DNA of 45,679 nt from Rhodocyclales bacterium (GTDB taxonomy: Bacteria; Pseudomonadota; Gammaproteobacteria; Burkholderiales; Rhodocyclaceae). Every line of letters begins with the position of its first letter. The first letter of the stretch is position 1. The stretch covers positions 1-45,679 of the forward strand of contig JACRIZ010000090.1 of the NCBI GenBank assembly GCA_016235765.1, read 5' to 3'. Position numbers and translations under genes: made by a program. The notes under the pieces were generated by a model that had not been told where the DNA came from, ran no database searches, and saw only the letters and a list, made by a program, of their open reading frames with translations. Positions 1-12,994 of this stretch are shown piece after piece.

Positions 1-2830
<2,830 letters not shown>

Positions 2831-2834
<4 letters not shown>

Positions 2835-3307
2835 GCAAGTTTCCGATCACCCTGCGCGGCGCCGAGCTGCTGCGCGAAGAATTGAAGCGCTTGAAGACCG
2901 TCGATCGTCCGGCAGTCGTCGCGGCGATTGCCGAAGCGCGTTCGCATGGCGACCTGTCGGAGAACGCCGAGTACGATGCGGCGAAGGAACGGCAGGGTTT
3001 CATCGAGGGCCGCATCGCCGAAGTCGAGGGCAAGCTGGGCAACGCCCAGATCATCGATCCGGCCGCGCTGGACGCCGACGGCCGGGTGGTGTTCGGCGCC
3101 ACCGTCGATCTCGAGGACATGGATAGCGGCCAGCCGGTGACCTACCAGATCGTCGGTGACGACGAGGCCGACCTGAAGAAGAACAAGATTTCCCTGAATT
3201 CGCCCGTCGCGCGCGCCCTGATCGGCAAGTTCGCCGGGGACGTGGCCGAGGTGCAGACGCCCGGCGGGCGGCGCGAGTACGAGATCCTCGACGTCAGGTA
3301 CGAGTAG
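2831..3307 (+). CDS. greA: Transcription elongation factor GreA
   Basis: Rescues backtracked RNA polymerase by stimulating transcript cleavage through the secondary channel. The start ATG at 2831 overlaps the carB stop (ATGA) and gives [14 protein letters not shown] and 158 residues, the exact usual GreA length; a longer in-frame extension into carB is not needed. The N-terminal coiled-coil hairpin (about residues 1-75) carries the acidic tip region [19 protein letters not shown], which is highly conserved and coordinates the catalytic magnesium. The C-terminal FKBP-like domain follows ([26 protein letters not shown] stretch). Coupling carB-greA is common in betaproteobacteria. The 3' end overlaps the convergent yhbY by 14 bases. 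Confidence 0.97.
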
Positions 3308-3689
3308 GGCGAGGGCTGGTCGTGCGTCGGCGCGGCGCCTTTTCCAGGGCGGCCGCGGCCTGCTTCTTGTTCAGCGATTTGCCACGGCGTGTTGCGACGG
3401 CCGACTCTGGCGCCTCTTCAGGGTTCTGGCGCCACAGGATCAGGATATTGCCGATGTGCTGGACCGGCGCGCAGTCGAGCTGGCCGCAGATTTCCGCCTG
3501 CAGGGCGTCGCGGTCCTCGCGTTCGATCCCCTGCAGCTTGAGCTTGATCAGTTCGTGGGCCTTCAGGCAGCGGTCGATTTCCTTCACCACGGTGGCGGTA
3601 AGGCCTTTGCCGGCGACGGTGACGACGGGATGGAGATGGTGGGCGGCGGCGCGTAAGCGCCGGCGCTGTTCGGGAGTCAATTCGATCAT
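3294..3689 (-). CDS. yhbY: YhbY-family (CRM domain) RNA-binding protein
   Basis: Small RNA-binding protein of the CRS1/YhbY family, associated in other bacteria with the pre-50S ribosomal subunit. Residues 1-95 form the CRM domain: [20 protein letters not shown] at the N-terminus, the signature GKGLT (usually GxxG in this family), then a helix with [19 protein letters not shown] and the closing strand [10 protein letters not shown]. About 35 lysine/arginine-rich residues follow ([24 protein letters not shown]), a basic tail longer than in the roughly 97-residue E. coli protein. It is divergent from rlmE with only 17 bases between the two start codons, so its promoter must lie within or beside the rlmE 5' end. 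Its neighbours greA and rlmE also act on transcription and ribosome assembly. Confidence 0.93.
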   Translation of the reverse strand: MIELTPEQRRRLRAAAHHLHPVVTVAGKGLTATVVKEIDRCLKAHELIKLKLQGIEREDRDALQAEICGQLDCAPVQHIGNILILWRQNPEEAPESAVATRRGKSLNKKQAAAALEKAPRRRTTSPRPTRT

Positions 3690-3706
3690 GTTGCTATTCT
3701 AGCGCG

Positions 3707-4339
3707 ATGACCCAGAAAACCCGGCGGCAGAAGAAGAGCAACGCGTGGATGAACGAGCACGTCAACGATACCTATGTCCAACTGGCGCAGAAGGACGGCT
3801 GGCGCTCGCGCGCCGTCTTCAAGCTGAAGGAGATCGACGAAAAGGATCACCTTCTGAAGCCGGGCATGACGATCGTGGACCTCGGCGCCACGCCCGGCAG
3901 TTGGTGCCAGTACGTGGCCAGGCGCATCCAGCCGGGCGGCAAGCTGGTGGCGCTCGACCTGCTGGAAATGACGCCGATGGCCGGCGTCGAGTTCATCCAG
4001 GGGGATTTCCGCGAGGACGAAACCCTGGAACGGCTGAAGTCAGCCCTGGCCGGACGCCTCGTGGACCTTGTTTTGTCGGACATGGCCCCCAATATGTCAG
4101 GCATCGCGGTGTCGGACGATGCGCGGGTGATGCACCTGGCCGAACTGGCGCTCGATTTTGCCCGGCTGCACCTGAAACCGGGCGGTGACATGCTGGTCAA
4201 AGTCTTTCAGGGCGCGGGCTACATGGAATTGCGCAAGGAGATCGCGGCTGCGTTTGAATCGCTCCAGGTACGAAAACCGGCCGCATCGCGGGACCGCAGC
4301 GCGGAAATCTATCTCCTGGCGCGTCGCAAGCGCGTTTGA
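3707..4339 (+). CDS. rlmE: 23S rRNA (uridine-2'-O)-methyltransferase RlmE (FtsJ)
   Basis: Methylates the 2'-hydroxyl of a universally conserved uridine in the 23S rRNA A-loop using S-adenosylmethionine, late in 50S assembly. The 210-residue length matches the family. The catalytic K-D-K-E tetrad is complete: Lys39 ([10 protein letters not shown]), Asp125 (SDMAPNMSG), Lys165 (MLVKVFQG) and Glu200 (AEIYLLA). The SAM loop reads [13 protein letters not shown] (residues 57-69). No Shine-Dalgarno-like run precedes ATG 3707, and a TATTCT hexamer ends 6 bases before it, so a leaderless transcript is possible but unproven. It is followed by ftsH, the classic rlmE-ftsH pairing, although ftsH has its own promoter here. 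Confidence 0.97.
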   Translation: MTQKTRRQKKSNAWMNEHVNDTYVQLAQKDGWRSRAVFKLKEIDEKDHLLKPGMTIVDLGATPGSWCQYVARRIQPGGKLVALDLLEMTPMAGVEFIQGDFREDETLERLKSALAGRLVDLVLSDMAPNMSGIAVSDDARVMHLAELALDFARLHLKPGGDMLVKVFQGAGYMELRKEIAAAFESLQVRKPAASRDRSAEIYLLARRKRV

Positions 4340-4344
4340 GCAGT

Positions 4345-4373
4345 TTGCAGGCATTGGTAATCGGCTCTACAAT
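4345..4373 (+). promoter_or_regulatory. Probable sigma-70 promoter for ftsH
   Basis: TTGCAG at 4345-4350 is separated by exactly 17 bases from TACAAT at 4368-4373, which differs from the -10 consensus at one position. It lies in the gap between rlmE (stop 4337-4339) and ftsH (start 4415), giving a leader of about 35 bases. The -35 matches at three of six positions. No heat-shock (sigma-32) consensus was apparent beside it. Confidence 0.6.
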
Positions 4374-4414
4374 GACCTGACCCACAGCAGAGCAGAAGAG
4401 AGTGAGACAAGGCC

Positions 4415-6298
<1,884 letters not shown>

Positions 6299-6315
6299 CC
6301 CAACCTGACAGCTAC

Positions 6316-6344
6316 GGGCCGCGCTTGCGCGGCCCTTTTTCTTT
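6316..6344 (+). terminator. Intrinsic terminator after ftsH
   Basis: A perfect GC hairpin, GGGCCGCG-CTTG-CGCGGCCC (6316-6335), is followed directly by TTTTTCTTT. It sits 18 bases after the ftsH stop and one base before the folP start codon, so folP-glmM expression needs read-through or another promoter. Confidence 0.9.
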
Positions 6345-6345
6345 C

Positions 6346-7176
6346 ATGACGCCAACACTGCATTGCGGTCGTTTTCAACTCGACCTGAGTCGTCCCCGGG
6401 TCATGGGCATCGTCAATCTCACCGACAACTCGTTCTCGGGCGATGGACTGCGTGGCCAGGCGAATGGCGCCATCGCGCAGGGGCTGCGCATGGTCGAGGA
6501 GGGCGCGGAGTTGCTCGACCTTGGGGCCGAATCGTCGCGGCCCGGTGCCGAGCCGGTTTCGCTGCAGCAGGAACTGGATCGGCTGCTGCCGGTCGTCGCA
6601 GGTCTGCGCGATTGCGGCGTGCCCTTGTCGATCGATACCGTCAAGCCCGAGGTGATGCGCGCGGCAATCGATGCGGGTGCCGATCTGATCAACGACATCG
6701 CTGCGCTGCAGGCGCCGGGCGCACTGGCGGCGGTCGCCGACAGCCAGGCTGCCGCCTGCTTGATGCATATGCGCGGCGAGCCGCGCACCATGCAGGCCGA
6801 CCCGCACTACGACGATGTGGTCGGTGAAGTGTGGGCCTTCCTGATGGACCGGGTCGCGGCGTGCGAGTCGGCAGGGATTTCCCGCCAGCGCATTGTCATC
6901 GATCCGGGCTTCGGCTTCGGCAAGACTCTCGGGCATAATCTCGAGTTGCTGCGGCACCTGGATCGTTTCGTCGACACCGGGCTGCCGGTGCTCGTGGGGA
7001 TGTCGCGCAAGTCGATGCTCGGCCAGATAACCGGTCAGCCGGTCGGTGAGCGCATCTCCGCCGGAGTCGCGGCCGCATTGCTGGCAGTGCAGCGGGGCGC
7101 GCGGATAGTCAGGGTTCATGACGTGGCAGCGACGCGCGATGCGCTCGCCGTCTGGCAGGCGATCGAGGGAGCATAA
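6346..7176 (+). CDS. folP: Dihydropteroate synthase
   Basis: Condenses p-aminobenzoate with dihydropterin pyrophosphate to dihydropteroate in folate synthesis; the target of sulfonamides. The 276 residues form a single TIM barrel. Recognisable are the pterin-site strand and loop [15 protein letters not shown] (21-35; the usual form is NVTPDSFSDGG, so the second half of the loop is rearranged), [32 protein letters not shown], the [13 protein letters not shown] strand, [19 protein letters not shown], the [10 protein letters not shown] loop and the C-terminal [12 protein letters not shown] with the conserved R-x-H. The start ATG at 6346 lies directly after the terminator T-run. The folP-glmM pairing, 5 bases apart, is conserved in proteobacteria after ftsH. 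Confidence 0.96.
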   Translation: MTPTLHCGRFQLDLSRPRVMGIVNLTDNSFSGDGLRGQANGAIAQGLRMVEEGAELLDLGAESSRPGAEPVSLQQELDRLLPVVAGLRDCGVPLSIDTVKPEVMRAAIDAGADLINDIAALQAPGALAAVADSQAAACLMHMRGEPRTMQADPHYDDVVGEVWAFLMDRVAACESAGISRQRIVIDPGFGFGKTLGHNLELLRHLDRFVDTGLPVLVGMSRKSMLGQITGQPVGERISAGVAAALLAVQRGARIVRVHDVAATRDALAVWQAIEGA

Positions 7177-7181
7177 AGACA

Positions 7182-8537
7182 ATGGCACGCAAGTATTTCG
7201 GTACCGATGGGGTGCGGGGGCGGGTCGGCGAGGCGCCGATCGTTCCCGAGTTCGCGTTGCGGCTGGGCTTTGCCGCCGGCACGGCCCTGATCGGCCAGGA
7301 CGCGCTGCCGCCGGGTGAACGGCCGACGGTGCTGATTGGCAAGGACACGCGGGTTTCCGGCTACATGCTGGAGGCGGCGCTGGAATGCGGCTTCTCGGCG
7401 GCGGGTGTCGATGTCATGCTCTGCGGGCCGCTGCCGACCCCGGCCATTGCCTACCTGACGCGTGCACTGCGCCTGCAGGCGGGTGTCGTGATTTCCGCCT
7501 CGCACAATCCCTACGACGACAACGGCATCAAGTTCTTCTCCGCGCAGGGCACCAAGTTGCCCGATGCCGTCGAAGAGGCCATCGAGGTCCAAGTGGATCA
7601 GCCGATGGGCTGCCGCGACTCGGCCGGCCTCGGTCGGGCGCGCCGCATCGAGGATGCGCGCGGCCGCTACATCGAATTCTGCAAGAGCACCTTCCCGAAC
7701 GAACTCGATCTGCGCGGCATGAAGATCGCCGTGGACTGCGCGCACGGGGCCGGCTATCTGGTGGCGCCCAACGTTTTCCATGAACTGGGTGCGGACGTCG
7801 TAACCGTGGGCGCGACGCCCAACGGCCTCAACATCAACGACGGTGTCGGCGCCACTTCGCCGGAGTCGCTGCGCCGGGCGGTGCTCGAGCAGCGCGCCGA
7901 CATCGGCATCGCGCTCGACGGTGACGGCGACCGTGTGGTCATGGCCGACAGCCAGGGCAAGCTCTACGACGGCGACCAGTTGCTGTACGTGATTGCCCGT
8001 CAGCGTCACGCGCGCGAGAAGGTGGCGGGCGTGGTCGGCACGCTGATGAGCAACCTCGGCTTCGAGCATGCGCTGGGGCGGCTCGGCATTCCGTTCGCGC
8101 GCGCCAAAGTCGGCGATCGTTACGTGCTGGAAGTCATGCAGGAGAGGAACTGGCCGTTGGGCGGCGAAAATTCCGGCCACATCATCTGCCTCGACAAGCA
8201 CACCACGGGCGACGGCATCATCGCCGCGCTGCAGGTGCTGGCGGCGTTGCGCGCCAATGGCGATACCTTGGCCAATGCCTGTGCCGACCTGACCATGTAC
8301 CCGCAGAAGTTGATCAACGTGCGTATCGCCGCCGGCTTCGACTGGAAGAGCGACCCCGGCATTCAAACTGCCGCCTCGGCGGCGGAGAAGACGCTCGACG
8401 GCAAGGGGCGCGTGCTGCTGCGTCCCTCGGGCACCGAGCCGGTGCTGCGGGTGATGGTCGAGGGCAGCGACGGTGCCCTGGTGATGGCGCAGGCCGAAGC
8501 GATTGCCGCGGCCGTGCGCGAAGCGGCAGCCGGTTAG
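7182..8537 (+). CDS. glmM: Phosphoglucosamine mutase
   Basis: Interconverts glucosamine-6-phosphate and glucosamine-1-phosphate, feeding UDP-GlcNAc for peptidoglycan and lipopolysaccharide. The 451 residues match the family. The N-terminus is [13 protein letters not shown], the phosphoserine loop is [15 protein letters not shown] with Ser107 as the phosphorylated residue, the metal-binding loop is [12 protein letters not shown], the sugar-binding loop is GGENSGHI, and the C-terminal phosphate-binding loop is [15 protein letters not shown]. It follows folP by 5 bases and is probably in the same transcript. Its stop overlaps the stop region of the convergent acyltransferase gene by 4 bases. In related genomes pstS often follows glmM directly; here a minus-strand block lies between them. 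Confidence 0.97.
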   Translation: MARKYFGTDGVRGRVGEAPIVPEFALRLGFAAGTALIGQDALPPGERPTVLIGKDTRVSGYMLEAALECGFSAAGVDVMLCGPLPTPAIAYLTRALRLQAGVVISASHNPYDDNGIKFFSAQGTKLPDAVEEAIEVQVDQPMGCRDSAGLGRARRIEDARGRYIEFCKSTFPNELDLRGMKIAVDCAHGAGYLVAPNVFHELGADVVTVGATPNGLNINDGVGATSPESLRRAVLEQRADIGIALDGDGDRVVMADSQGKLYDGDQLLYVIARQRHAREKVAGVVGTLMSNLGFEHALGRLGIPFARAKVGDRYVLEVMQERNWPLGGENSGHIICLDKHTTGDGIIAALQVLAALRANGDTLANACADLTMYPQKLINVRIAAGFDWKSDPGIQTAASAAEKTLDGKGRVLLRPSGTEPVLRVMVEGSDGALVMAQAEAIAAAVREAAAG

Positions 8538-9289
8538 GCGCGCATGAAGTGCTTGGCGTAGCGCGGGTTCAGGCGCTCCATCGACAGCAGCAGCGGCAGG
8601 TCGGCCGTGTTGAAATCGGGATCCCAGGCCGGCTCGCCGCAAATCCAGGCGCCCGCGCGCAGGTATCCCTTTAGCAGCGGCGGAACTTCCGCCGCCTGAC
8701 CGGTGACCAGGCGCTCGAAGGGCAGCGGGTGGCGCGGGAATACGCGGTACTCCAGCGGCGCCAGGTTTGAGTCGATCTGCTGCACGAACAGGTTGGCGGC
8801 GTTGTGGCCACCGTCGGCCATGCCTACCGAGGCGCAGCCGATCAGGTAGCGATACTCGCCGCGGAGCATGAACTCCGCCAGCTTGCCCCACAGCAGGGCG
8901 ATCACGGCGCCGGTCCGGTAGTCCGGATGAATGCAGGAGCGGCCGATTTCCACCATGCCGGGCTTCAGGTTCTCCAGGCGCGTCAGGTCGAATTCGTTGT
9001 CCGAGTAGTAGCTGCCGACCTTCTTGGCATTGTCCGGGGTCAGGATGCGGTAAGTGCCGACCACCTTGCCGATCTGTTCGTCACGGACCACCAGGTGCTC
9101 GCAATACGGGTCGTAGAAATCGGCATCGACGCCGGCAATGCGCGTCTGGATCTTGGCGCCCATTTCTTCGGCGAAGACTTTGTAGCGCAGGCGTTGCGCT
9201 TCTTCGATTTCGTGGTCGGTCTGGGCCAGGCCCACCGAATAGTGTTGCAGGTAGTCGCGGACATTCCGCCATTCCTGAGCATGTAGCAT
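8534..9289 (-). CDS. OlsB-like GNAT-fold N-acyltransferase (putative ornithine/amino-lipid synthesis)
   Basis: Belongs to the acyl-homoserine-lactone-synthase-like GNAT group (Acetyltransf_5) that includes OlsB, which transfers a 3-hydroxyacyl chain from ACP to the alpha-amino group of ornithine, the first step to phosphorus-free ornithine lipids. Matching signatures are [16 protein letters not shown] (about 27-42), the [14 protein letters not shown] strand, [18 protein letters not shown], and the acyl/cofactor core [18 protein letters not shown], then [11 protein letters not shown]. Length 251, slightly shorter than rhizobial OlsB. The start at 9289 has AAGGAG about 7 bases upstream. OlsA, the second acyltransferase of ornithine-lipid synthesis, is not in the window, so substrate and product are inference. 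It is the last gene of a minus-strand lipid block beside the phosphate transporter. Confidence 0.72.
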   Translation of the reverse strand: MLHAQEWRNVRDYLQHYSVGLAQTDHEIEEAQRLRYKVFAEEMGAKIQTRIAGVDADFYDPYCEHLVVRDEQIGKVVGTYRILTPDNAKKVGSYYSDNEFDLTRLENLKPGMVEIGRSCIHPDYRTGAVIALLWGKLAEFMLRGEYRYLIGCASVGMADGGHNAANLFVQQIDSNLAPLEYRVFPRHPLPFERLVTGQAAEVPPLLKGYLRAGAWICGEPAWDPDFNTADLPLLLSMERLNPRYAKHFMRA

Positions 9290-9358
9290 GCTGTTCTCCT
9301 TATGGTCTGTCTATGGGTACCGCGACATTTTTCGGCAGTGTCGTTACGCGGCTGTTGC

Positions 9359-10120
9359 TCAGACATTAACGGGCGATGACAACTGGTGGACCAGCTCGAT
9401 GCGGCCGTCGAGGTGCTCGACGATAGCCGTGCAGCTGTCGACCCAGTCGCCGCAGTTGATGTAGGTAACCGGGCCGACATCGCGGATCGTCGCGCTGTGG
9501 ATGTGGCCGCAGATGACGCCGTCGAGGCCCCGTTCGCGGACGGCGTGGATCACCGAATCCTCGAAGTCGAAGATGAAGCTCACCGCCGTCTTCACCTTGC
9601 GCTTGGCGTAGCCGGCCAGCGACCAGTAGCCGGGGATGTTGAGATGCCGCCGGACCCACGACAACCAGGCGTTGAGGCGCACCAGCGTGTCGTAGGCGAC
9701 GTCGCCGAGCAGCGCGACCCAGCGGTGATGACGCGTCACCTGGTCGAACTCGTCGCCGTGGATCAGCAGGAAGCGGCGGCCGTCGGCAGTTGTGTGGATG
9801 TGCTCGTTGGCGATGCTGATGCCGCCGAAAGCGATGCCGTCGTGCTCGCGCAGGGCTTCGTCGTGGTTGCCGGGCACCAGCATCACCTTCTCGCCGTGGC
9901 GGGCGCGGCGCAGCACCTTCTGGATGACCGTGTTCTGCATCGGCGACCAATGCACGCCGCGCCGCATGGCCCAGAAGTCGATGATGTCGCCGAGCAGGTA
10001 GAGGTATTCGGCGTCGTGCGCCTTGAGGAACTCGAGGAGCCGCTCGGCCTGGCAGCCGCGGGTGCCGAGATGGATGTCGGACAGGAAGATGGCGCGAACC
10101 TTGTATGACGTCTCGCTCAT
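9359..10120 (-). CDS. plcP: Calcineurin-like metallophosphoesterase, PlcP-type phospholipase C candidate
   Basis: Binuclear metallophosphoesterase with DIHLG (Asp15, His17), GDIIDFW (Asp45), PGNHDE (Asn85, His86), HGDEFD (His121) and CGHIH (His206, His208). Generic annotation would call it UDP-2,3-diacylglucosamine diphosphatase (LpxH-like). The stretches TRGCQAERLLEFL, YWSLAGYAKRKVK, and RDVGPVTYINCGDWVDSCT followed by AIVEH-DG resemble, from memory, the rhizobial/marine PlcP branch, which hydrolyses phospholipids to diacylglycerol under phosphate starvation. Neighbours support this: two GT4 glycosyltransferases and a diacylglycerol-kinase-type gene upstream, an OlsB-like gene downstream, and pst next door. 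Start ATG at 10120. The LpxH reaction cannot be excluded from sequence alone; a separate canonical lpxH elsewhere in the genome would favour PlcP. Confidence 0.7.
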   Translation of the reverse strand: MSETSYKVRAIFLSDIHLGTRGCQAERLLEFLKAHDAEYLYLLGDIIDFWAMRRGVHWSPMQNTVIQKVLRRARHGEKVMLVPGNHDEALREHDGIAFGGISIANEHIHTTADGRRFLLIHGDEFDQVTRHHRWVALLGDVAYDTLVRLNAWLSWVRRHLNIPGYWSLAGYAKRKVKTAVSFIFDFEDSVIHAVRERGLDGVICGHIHSATIRDVGPVTYINCGDWVDSCTAIVEHLDGRIELVHQLSSPVNV

Positions 10121-10179
10121 CCGGCCATCCAGTACGGTCTGTTCATGCGCGCATCTTCGCCGTCCGGCGTGAAGCCATC

Positions 10180-10208
10180 GTTACTGTCGCATTACGCGCG
10201 TGTTACAG
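10180..10208 (-). promoter_or_regulatory. Degenerate Pho-box-like triple repeat upstream of plcP
   Basis: Read on the minus strand, three heptamers CTGTAAC, GCGTAAT and CAGTAAC recur at exactly 11-base intervals, the period of PhoB-binding half-sites (consensus CTGTCAT, 4-base spacers). The first matches six of seven positions, allowing C or T at the last. The array ends 59 bases before the plcP start and overlaps the end of the upstream glycosyltransferase gene. Degenerate sites arise easily by chance, so this is a candidate only. Confidence 0.35.
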
Positions 10209-11369
10209 GACGGACGCTTGTCCGCGCGATGCCAGAAGCGACGTCAGCAGGGCGGCGAAGCGCTCGTGAATGGCTTGCCATTCGAGACCTGCCACCGAGG
10301 TGGCGGCAAGCTTGCGCATGCAGGAGAGGGCCAAACGGTCGCTGGCCAGGGCCTGGGCCTCGGCGACGAAGGCGTCGTCATCCCCGGGGGCCACGGTGAC
10401 GCCGTTTTCGCCGGTCACGATCAGATCCGCGGCGGCGGCGCAATCGAAGGCGACTACGGCCAAGCCGCTGGCGAGCGCCTCGGGAACCACGTTGCCGAAG
10501 GTCTCGGTCAGGCTGGGGAACAGGAAGAGGTCGGCCGATGCGTAGTGGGTAGCCAGATCGTCGCCGCGCCGCATGCCCGCGTAGATATAGTCGGGATGCC
10601 GTTGGCGAAGCGCAGGCAGCGACGGCCCGTCGCCGACGAAGAGCATACGGGCGTCGCGGCGGCTGGCGGAAATCGCGGCGAAGGCCCTGGTTGCCAGCGA
10701 CAGATTCTTTTCCGCAGCGAGGCGGCCGACGTAGGCGACCACGAGGTCATCCGGCCCGGCACCCCAGCTCTGGCGCAACGCCTCGGACCGTCGGTCCGGA
10801 TTGAACAGGCGGGTATCGACGCCCCGCGCAAGCACGTCGACCCGCCGATAGCCTTCGGCCCTCAGTTCCTGGACCAGATTTGCGGTAGGTGCCAGTGTCA
10901 GGTCGGTGCGGTTGTGGAAGCGACGCAGGTGCCCGCCGACCAGGCTGCGCAGCCAGCCGAGGCGATAGTGGCGACTGTAGGCCCGGAAGTTGGTGTGGAA
11001 ACCGGACGATACGGGCAGGCCGAGCGCACGCGCGGCACCGACCGCAGCGGCTCCCAGCGGACCTTCGGTGGCGACATGGACGATATCAGGGCGTTCGAGC
11101 GACCAGCGGTCGCGCAGTTTGCGATGGGCGGGCAGACCGAAGCGCAGACCCGGATAGCCTGGAATGGGCAGACCGGGAATCAGGAACTCGTCGGTGCCGC
11201 CCTGTTCGTCCTGGCTCTGCCGCGGGCGAACCAGATCGACGCGGTGACCGCGCTCGCGCAGACCGCCGACCAGGCGCGCCAGGGTTAGCGCGACGCCATT
11301 GACTTCCGGAGGATAGGTTTCGGTGACGAGGGCGACATGAAGCTGGCGCGGCGCTGGGGTTCCATCCAT
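10203..11369 (-). CDS. GT4-family glycosyltransferase, SqdX/MgtA-like (putative glycolipid synthesis)
   Basis: Retaining GT-B glycosyltransferase of family 4, 388 residues. The N-terminal acceptor domain begins VALVTETYPPEVNGVALTLA and continues GHRVDLVRPRQ, RPDIVHVATEGPLG and SGFHTNFRAYSRHY, a pattern seen in sulfoquinovosyl-diacylglycerol and mannosyl/glucosyl-lipid synthases such as SqdX and MgtA. The C-terminal donor domain has VAYVGRLAAEKN, FVGDGP, and the E-x7-E motif in PSLTETFGNVVPEALASG. Such enzymes transfer a sugar from a nucleotide donor to a lipid acceptor at the inner face of the membrane. Next to plcP, diacylglycerol is the likely acceptor; this is inference and neither sugar nor acceptor can be read from sequence. 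Start ATG 11369, gap of 58 bases after dgkA. Confidence 0.82.
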   Translation of the reverse strand: MDGTPAPRQLHVALVTETYPPEVNGVALTLARLVGGLRERGHRVDLVRPRQSQDEQGGTDEFLIPGLPIPGYPGLRFGLPAHRKLRDRWSLERPDIVHVATEGPLGAAAVGAARALGLPVSSGFHTNFRAYSRHYRLGWLRSLVGGHLRRFHNRTDLTLAPTANLVQELRAEGYRRVDVLARGVDTRLFNPDRRSEALRQSWGAGPDDLVVAYVGRLAAEKNLSLATRAFAAISASRRDARMLFVGDGPSLPALRQRHPDYIYAGMRRGDDLATHYASADLFLFPSLTETFGNVVPEALASGLAVVAFDCAAAADLIVTGENGVTVAPGDDDAFVAEAQALASDRLALSCMRKLAATSVAGLEWQAIHERFAALLTSLLASRGQASVL

Positions 11370-11391
11370 GGCGCCATGATGCGAAGCTGCC

Positions 11392-11420
11392 GCGACAGGA
11401 CGATGTCCGGCAGGTTACCG
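11392..11420 (-). promoter_or_regulatory. Degenerate Pho-box-like triple repeat upstream of the SqdX-like GT gene
   Basis: On the minus strand CGGTAAC, CGGACAT and CTGTCGC lie at exact 11-base spacing. Each matches the PhoB half-site CTGTCAT at five or six of seven positions, allowing C or T at the last. The array fills much of the 58-base gap between dgkA and the glycosyltransferase and ends 22 bases before its start codon. Weak evidence taken alone. Confidence 0.28.
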
Positions 11421-11427
11421 TCCGGTT

Positions 11428-11826
11428 TCAGCCGAACAGCACCAGCAGCCAGGTCGCGACGACATTGACCAGGGCAATCATCACGGCAGCGCTGCCAATG
11501 TCCTTGGCCCGTTTCGAGAGCTTGTGATTTTCGAGCGAGATTCTGTCGATGGCCGCCTCGATGGCCGAGTTGACCAACTCGACGATCAGCACCAGCAGCA
11601 CGCTGCCGACCATCAGGGCGCGGCCGATTCCGCTTGCCGGCAGGAAAAAGGCCAGCGGAATGAGCAGGCCGGCCAACCACACTTCCTGGCGAAATGCGTC
11701 CTCGTGGCGGTAGGCCGCCCGCAGGCCGTCAAGGGTGTAGAAGAAGGCGTTCCAAAGGCGCCTGAGCCCGGTCTTGCCCTTGAACGGGCTTTCCTGTTGC
11801 GGGGACTGCGATGAAGTATGCGTCAT
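11428..11826 (-). CDS. dgkA: DgkA-family diacylglycerol kinase
   Basis: Small three-helix membrane kinase that phosphorylates diacylglycerol to phosphatidic acid (some family members use undecaprenol). The active-site signature is intact: Glu83, Asn86 and Glu90 in ELVNSAIEAAIDRI reproduce the E-x2-N-x3-E spacing of E. coli DgkA, followed by HKLSKRAKDIGSAAV. Three hydrophobic helices are visible at about 50-64, 68-90 and 112-131, preceded by an amphipathic N-terminus (RRLWNAFFYTLDGLRAAYRHE). Length 132, slightly longer than E. coli (122) because of a polar N-terminal extension. Start 11826 is 7 bases after the upstream glycosyltransferase stop, so they are tightly coupled. Context suggests a role in handling diacylglycerol released by the PlcP-like enzyme. 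Confidence 0.93.
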   Translation of the reverse strand: MTHTSSQSPQQESPFKGKTGLRRLWNAFFYTLDGLRAAYRHEDAFRQEVWLAGLLIPLAFFLPASGIGRALMVGSVLLVLIVELVNSAIEAAIDRISLENHKLSKRAKDIGSAAVMIALVNVVATWLLVLFG

Positions 11827-11833
11827 GGGTGAA

Positions 11834-12994
11834 TTAGATCACGAGCGAGCGGTACAGCGCAGCCAACTCGCGTGCCCGTTCCGGCGCCGACCACTCATTG
11901 GCAAACTGACGACCCTCATGGGCCAGCCTGGACAATTCCGACCGGTTCGCCATCAGGGCGGCCAGGCCCTTGCCGAACCCCTCGGGATCGTCGGGTGCGG
12001 CGACTGCGCCGCGTTGGGGATCAATGATGGAAGCCGTTCCCAGGTGGGCGATGGCAAAGACCGGCAAACCGGCTGCCATCGCTTCGAGCAGCACGAGACC
12101 CTGCGTCTCGGTTTTCGAGGCGAACACGAAGACGCTGGCGGCGGCGTAGCAATCCGGCAGTTCCTGCTTTCGGTCCAGATAGCCTACGAACCGGACATGA
12201 TGATCGAGGCGCAGGTCGGCAACCTGACGCTGCAATGATTCCAGGGCCGGTCCTTCGCCGGCGATTACCAGCAGGAGATCGGGCCGCTGCCACAGCGCAT
12301 GGGTCATTGCCTGCAGCAGGAATCCGATGTTTTTTTCGTGGGCAACGCGGCCGACGAAGAGGGCGACCGGGCGGTCGGCAGGAATCGCGTGGCGCGCCCG
12401 GAAGCGGGCCCCGTCGCCGCCCGCGAACTGCTTGACGGGAATTCCCGTCGGCAGGACGTGCATGGGGCGCGTCACGCCGTAGTCGACCAGCGTGTCGCGC
12501 ATGGCCGGGGATGGCACCACCACCGCATCCAGTTCGTCGCACTGATGCCGCGCGATCCGGCGGGCGAGGGCTTTCAGCCATGGCTTGGGCAGAAGCGGCA
12601 GGTAGTGCTGGATGTACTCCTCGAAATGCGTGTGGTAGGTGGCGATGACCGGTACCTTCCTGGCGCGCGCCTGTCGGAGCCCGGCGTAGTGGGCCATGAA
12701 CGGGGTCTGGATATGGACCAGATCGATACCGCCTTCGGCAGCCTGCCGCGCGACCCGCTCGAGGTCCGACCAGCGCATCAGCCGGTCCTCCGGGTCGAAG
12801 GGCAGGCGGCGCGACGGCACGCGCCAGGTATGCTCGGCATGGCGCGCTTCGGGATATTCCGGGGCAACCAACCGGACGGTGACATTCTCGCTCGCCAGGT
12901 CGGGGCGAAAGGTTTCGATGGACGTCGAGACGCCGTTGATGCGCGGAAAATAGACATCCGTCAGCATCAGGATCCGCAATGCAGGTGAATTCAT
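11834..12994 (-). CDS. GT4-family glycosyltransferase (putative lipid glycosyltransferase)
   Basis: Second family-4 GT-B glycosyltransferase of the block and its first gene in transcription order. From the start at 12994 it has 386 residues beginning MNSPALRILMLTDVYFPRIN; an upstream in-frame start would add an unconserved 26-residue extension reaching into the Pho box region. Seen: RINGVSTSIETFR acceptor loop, DLVHIQTPFMAHYAGL, VIATYHTHFEEYIQHYLP, PSPAMRDTL, LPTGIP, the donor-domain LFVGRVAHEKNIGFL, VIAGEGPALESL, and E-x7-E in SKTETQGLVLLEAMAAG. HxHFEEY is typical of diacylglycerol and phosphatidylinositol glycosyltransferases. It shares a 144-base divergent intergenic region with pstS. Together with the downstream GT it could build a mono- then di-glycosyl lipid, which is inference. 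Confidence 0.82.
   Translation of the reverse strand: MNSPALRILMLTDVYFPRINGVSTSIETFRPDLASENVTVRLVAPEYPEARHAEHTWRVPSRRLPFDPEDRLMRWSDLERVARQAAEGGIDLVHIQTPFMAHYAGLRQARARKVPVIATYHTHFEEYIQHYLPLLPKPWLKALARRIARHQCDELDAVVVPSPAMRDTLVDYGVTRPMHVLPTGIPVKQFAGGDGARFRARHAIPADRPVALFVGRVAHEKNIGFLLQAMTHALWQRPDLLLVIAGEGPALESLQRQVADLRLDHHVRFVGYLDRKQELPDCYAAASVFVFASKTETQGLVLLEAMAAGLPVFAIAHLGTASIIDPQRGAVAAPDDPEGFGKGLAALMANRSELSRLAHEGRQFANEWSAPERARELAALYRSLVI

Noticed and set aside
3695..3700. TATTCT as a -10 for a leaderless rlmE transcript.
   Set aside because: No acceptable -35 at 16-18 bases; kept only as a remark in the rlmE entry.
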